Made by a program: the position numbers and the translations under genes. 9,607 nt of DNA from Firmicutes bacterium UBA3941 (GTDB lineage Bacteria > Bacillota > Clostridia > Caldicoprobacterales > UBA3941), in contig DGDX01000106.1 of assembly GCA_002385665.1 (NCBI GenBank), forward strand, positions 1 to 9,607, read 5' to 3'. The notes under the pieces were generated by a model that saw only the letters and a list, made by a program, of their open reading frames with translations, was not told where the DNA came from and ran no database searches. Of this stretch, positions 7,703-9,607 are shown piece by piece (within the stretch, counting starts at the first letter, position 1; every line of letters begins with the position of its first letter).

Positions 7703-7815
7703 ATGGTTATCGTCCAAAAACTAGGGTAACATATATAGTAAGCTGTCTGAGTTAAATCAGCTTAATATTATACACCTTGTATGGATTTTTCCCGTAGTTT
7801 TTGGTACGAAACCAT
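7703..7815. repeat. 113-bp imperfect inverted repeat, pta-tmcAL intergenic
   Basis: The left arm (7703-7726) and the reverse complement of the right arm (7791-7815) agree at 23 positions, in blocks ATGGTT, TCGT, CCAAAAACTA and GGG. They differ only by three single-base insertions. The 64-bp interior contains a second stem, TAAGCTG (7739-7745) with CAGCTTA (7758-7764), flanked by partly paired A/T sequence. It holds no ORF of note. It could be a long RNA hairpin in the pta leader, or a small non-autonomous mobile element; no obvious target duplication is seen. The structure is directly visible; its role is unknown. Confidence 0.75.
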
Positions 7816-7830
7816 TGTATTGCTTTAAAT

Positions 7831-7857
7831 GTGCCCCTATTTATAGTTACGAGGCAC
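7831..7857 (-). repeat. GC-richer hairpin in the putative pta leader
   Basis: In minus-strand RNA, GUGCCUC (7857-7851) pairs with GGGGCAC (7837-7831) over 7 bp including one U-G wobble, enclosing a 13-nt loop. On the plus strand the wobble would be an A-C mismatch, which slightly favours a minus-strand transcript. It would be the first hairpin of the leader if the promoter at 7916-7944 is used. Confidence 0.45.
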
Positions 7858-7915
7858 CTAACCAAACTATCTATTCTACATTAAACGCCAAAATCCTCTA
7901 ATCAATTTATATTTT

Positions 7916-7944
7916 ATGATATTTGGCTGTATATAGAATTTCAA
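7916..7944 (-). promoter_or_regulatory. candidate sigma-A promoter for pta-ackA
   Basis: On the minus strand TTGAAA (7944-7939) and TATCAT (7921-7916) are each one base from consensus, with a 17-bp spacer. The predicted start near 7909 would give pta a leader of about 420 nt. Nearer TATAAT-like boxes at 7698-7703 and 7767-7772 lack acceptable -35 partners. Confidence 0.5.
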
Positions 7945-7955
7945 TATTAGCTTTG

Positions 7956-7970
7956 ATGGTGATACACCAT
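7956..7970. promoter_or_regulatory. perfect palindrome between divergent promoters (operator candidate)
   Basis: ATGGTG-ATA-CACCAT is a perfect 6-3-6 inverted repeat. An outer TAGC (7948-7951) and GCTA (7974-7977) extend the symmetry with slightly unequal spacing. It sits almost exactly midway between the -35 box of the leftward pta promoter candidate (7939-7944) and that of the rightward tmcAL promoter (7980-7985). A dimeric regulator there could affect both. It does not match an operator family I know. Confidence 0.5.
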
Positions 7971-7979
7971 GTTGCTAGC

Positions 7980-8008
7980 TTGAATAAATCGATCTACGTT
8001 TATATAAT
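7980..8008 (+). promoter_or_regulatory. sigma-A promoter for tmcAL
   Basis: TTGAAT (7980-7985) and a perfect TATAAT (8003-8008) are 17 bp apart. The predicted start near 8015 gives a leader of about 190 nt before the TTG start of tmcAL. A weaker pair, TTGGCA (8141-8146) with TTATAT (8165-8170) and an 18-bp spacer, could be a second, closer promoter. Confidence 0.65.
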
Positions 8009-8053
8009 TATTATGTTCAACAGGGCTCCATATTATATTCCCAATACTCGGCC

Positions 8054-8083
8054 ACTAATACCACTGGATACCTGCCTATTAGT
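8054..8083 (+). repeat. leader hairpin 1 upstream of tmcAL
   Basis: ACTAATA (8054-8060) and TATTAGT (8077-8083) form a perfect 7-bp stem with a 16-nt loop, about 40 nt into the predicted transcript. A shorter alternative pairing, CCTA with TAGG around the right arm, competes with it. No T-tract follows. Confidence 0.4.
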
Positions 8084-8100
8084 AGGTGACTACAATCGCA

Positions 8101-8127
8101 TTTGTTTCAGGCTCTAGCTGAGACAAA
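8101..8127 (+). repeat. leader hairpin 2 upstream of tmcAL
   Basis: TTTGTTTCAG (8101-8110) pairs with CTGAGACAAA (8118-8127) over 10 bp including one U-G wobble, enclosing a 7-nt loop. It is followed by CCCAGAAACC, not by a U-tract, so it is not an ordinary intrinsic terminator. It ends 64 nt before the ribosome binding site. Confidence 0.5.
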
Positions 8128-8191
8128 CCCAGAAACCGCCTTGGCAGGAAACTACTTTACTGCCTTATATAGGAGAGTCCTTAATAATTGC

Positions 8192-8197
8192 AAAGGA
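8192..8197 (+). promoter_or_regulatory. ribosome binding site selecting the TTG start of tmcAL
   Basis: AAAGGA ends 9 nt before the TTG at 8207. It directly abuts the in-frame ATG at 8198, which is too close for initiation there. It therefore favours the TTG. Confidence 0.7.
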
Positions 8198-8206
8198 ATG
8201 ATAACC

Positions 8207-9478
8207 TTGAATAAAGTTTTGGGTATAATAGCAGAATACAACCCCTTTCATAACGGACATCTATATCATCTCCAAAAGGCTATACAACTGGTGCAACCTG
8301 ACTATACCATTGCTGTTATGTCGGGTAACTTCACCCAGCGAGGTGAACCCGCCATCATAGATAAATGGACTCGCACTCACATGGCGCTCAAAAATGGTAT
8401 CGATCTGGTTTTGGAGCTGCCAGCCTTATATGCATCACAAACGGCGGAGCTCTTCTCCGCCGGTGCAATACAACTACTTCATATGACCGGGCTGGTTACT
8501 CATATAGCATTTGGTAGTGAACATAACAATATAGAAGAATTGGATATGGCAGCCAGGATCCTAGCAGAAGAACCCAAAGAATACAGGATGTTATTAAGAT
8601 CATATCTAAACAAAGGGTTTTCTTTTCCACTTGCAAGAATGAAGGCCATACAAGAATATTCTTCTTGTGTAAAATGGGCCAAGACTTTATCTCCAGAGCT
8701 GGTTGAAAACATTTTTAGGGGTTCTAATTCCATTCTTGCTCTAGAGTATCTAAAGGCTTTGAGAAGGCTGAAAAGCCCAATAAAACCCTTTATCATACCT
8801 AGATTGGGTGCTTCCTACAACAGCTCGAGTCTGGAGGGACAATATTCCAGCGCTACAGCAATACGCAGTGCCATATTGTCTGGCAAAAGTTGGGATACCA
8901 TTGCTGAAGCTTTACCGGAGCCTTCCTTGAGGATACTACAAGAGACTATTGACAGGGGCTGGGGACCAATATCCATTCATTCCTTTGATCAATTGCTATT
9001 GGGGTTACTTAGACGATCCAGCACCGAAGAAATAGCCAGTTGGATGGATGTAGAAGAAGGTTTAGAAAACCGCATCAAAAAATATGCCTCAGAAAGCTGT
9101 AGCATAGAGGATTTTCTTAATAAGGTCAAGACAAGGCGCTACACCTATACCAGATTTCAACGTATTCTTATCCACGGTCTCTTGGGAATAAAAACCGAGG
9201 ATATATCCTATTTTCAAAGAAATGGCGGTCCTCGCTATCTACGTATCCTTGGCTTTAACACAAGGTCTATTCCCCTGCTGAGTAGTCTTAAAGAAAGATC
9301 CAAATTGCCGATTATTACTAAAGCGTCTCATTATTATCGACTTGGTGATAAGGATATAAATAAAATGTTCCAATATGATGTCCTTGCTGGTGATCTTTAT
9401 GCCTTAGCCTTACCAAACCCTGAAAAACGAGTGGGTGGCAGAGAGTTTAAGCAGGGTCTTGTGATGATCCAGCCTTAA
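8207..9478 (+). CDS. tmcAL: tRNA(Met) cytidine acetate ligase TmcAL (YlbM)
   Basis: Uses acetate and ATP to make N4-acetylcytidine at the wobble base of elongator tRNA-Met, through an acetyl-AMP intermediate, in the cytosol. The nucleotidyltransferase core is visible: GIIAEYNPFHNGHLYHL at residues 6-22 with the HxGH motif at 15-18, MSGNFTQRGEP at 38-48, AFGSEHN at 101-107, SNSILALEYLKAL at 173-185, and SSATAIR at 214-220 (the ISSTxIR-type motif). With the TTG start the product is 423 residues and begins MNKVLGIIAEYNP, close to family N-termini. The frame is open upstream to 8102 but that part has no family match. It diverges from pta-ackA, whose product acetate is its substrate, and ends convergently, overlapping the next gene by 32 bp. 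Confidence 0.93.
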   Translation: MNKVLGIIAEYNPFHNGHLYHLQKAIQLVQPDYTIAVMSGNFTQRGEPAIIDKWTRTHMALKNGIDLVLELPALYASQTAELFSAGAIQLLHMTGLVTHIAFGSEHNNIEELDMAARILAEEPKEYRMLLRSYLNKGFSFPLARMKAIQEYSSCVKWAKTLSPELVENIFRGSNSILALEYLKALRRLKSPIKPFIIPRLGASYNSSSLEGQYSSATAIRSAILSGKSWDTIAEALPEPSLRILQETIDRGWGPISIHSFDQLLLGLLRRSSTEEIASWMDVEEGLENRIKKYASESCSIEDFLNKVKTRRYTYTRFQRILIHGLLGIKTEDISYFQRNGGPRYLRILGFNTRSIPLLSSLKERSKLPIITKASHYYRLGDKDINKMFQYDVLAGDLYALALPNPEKRVGGREFKQGLVMIQP

Positions 9479-9607
9479 ATAAACGGATTCTCTCCTCAAT
9501 CTTGTCTATCACCTCGAGGGTTGCCCTTCTCCCTTCTTCAATACAGTCCTCAACCCTATCAAAGATTAAAGGATTAACATCGGCCAGTTTGGGATATATG
9601 TATATAT
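9447..9607 (-). CDS. C-terminus of a probable patatin-like phospholipase (YlbK type), partial
   Basis: The last 52 codons of a gene entering from the right edge, ending in TAA at 9447. The peptide runs YIYPKLADVNPLIFDRVEDC, then IEEGRRATLEVIDKIEERI, and ends in a short polar tail. Bacterial patatin-like (RssA/YlbK) proteins typically end with this pattern: a Pro-containing strand, then a Phe-Asp, then a helix with an E-x-G-R-x-A element. The B. subtilis neighbourhood ylbK-ylbL-ylbM-ylbN-rpmF supports this, because ylbM and ylbN homologues are both present here. The catalytic Gly-x-Ser-x-Gly and Asp lie outside the window, so activity cannot be judged. The 3' end overlaps tmcAL by 32 bp on the opposite strand, and no bidirectional terminator is visible. 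That it is coding looks firm; the family is inferred. Confidence 0.6.
   Translation of the reverse strand, partial: IYIYPKLADVNPLIFDRVEDCIEEGRRATLEVIDKIEERIRLFKAGSSQDPA

Noticed and set aside
7923..8117. 64-codon plus-strand ORF across the divergent promoter region
   Set aside because: It covers both the promoter and the palindrome, has no ribosome binding site, and its product is low-complexity and unrecognisable.
8102..8206. Longer tmcAL reading from 8102, or from the ATG at 8198
   Set aside because: The upstream part contains the leader hairpin and does not resemble the family. The AAAGGA abuts the ATG at 8198 but is well spaced for the TTG at 8207.
7491..8206. Known riboswitch, T-box, tRNA or CRISPR in the large intergenic region
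   Set aside because: I looked for T-box, TPP, c-di-GMP and THF signature sequences, cloverleaf-like structure and regular direct repeats, and saw none. The only direct repeat is a 9-bp GTAAGCTGT pair.

Overview
The window is a compact housekeeping segment of a low-GC Firmicute, most likely a member of the Clostridia. The evidence is a FapR-controlled fatty-acid operon, a zinc-ribbon form of L32 preceded by a YlbN/DUF177 gene, a TmcAL (YlbM) gene, AAGGAG-type ribosome binding sites and consensus sigma-A promoters. I see no phage, insertion sequence, CRISPR array or RNA gene, and no clearly new protein system.

Reading leftward on the minus strand from the divergent region near 7.95 kb, the order is pta, ackA, ylbN(yceD), rpmF, fapR, plsX, fabH, fabD, fabG. 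The fabG gene is cut by the left edge. The block appears to hold three transcription units. pta-ackA is the acetate/ATP branch of acetyl-CoA metabolism. ylbN-rpmF has its own consensus promoter and ends in a good intrinsic terminator. fapR-plsX-fabHDG starts from a sigma-A promoter whose start site lies in a 17-bp FapR operator. Within that operon the genes are 1 to 12 nt apart or overlap by one base, and the ribosome binding sites are often inside the preceding gene. Together they make acyl-ACP from malonyl-CoA (FabD, FabH, FabG) and pass it to phospholipid synthesis (PlsX), under a malonyl-CoA-sensing repressor (FapR).

On the plus strand, tmcAL (tRNA Met wobble-cytidine acetyltransferase, an acetate-using enzyme) starts from a TTG codon. 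It runs convergently into the 3' end of a gene that enters from the right edge and looks like a patatin-like phospholipase (YlbK type). The two coding regions overlap by 32 bp.

The least ordinary part is the roughly 700-bp non-coding region between pta and tmcAL (7491-8206). It holds two well-formed divergent promoters with a perfect 6-3-6 palindrome midway between them. It also holds a chain of inverted repeats that would lie in a leader of about 420 nt on the pta transcript; the largest spans 113 bp, with arms that match over 23 positions. The tmcAL side has its own leader of about 190 nt with two hairpins. No known riboswitch class was recognised.
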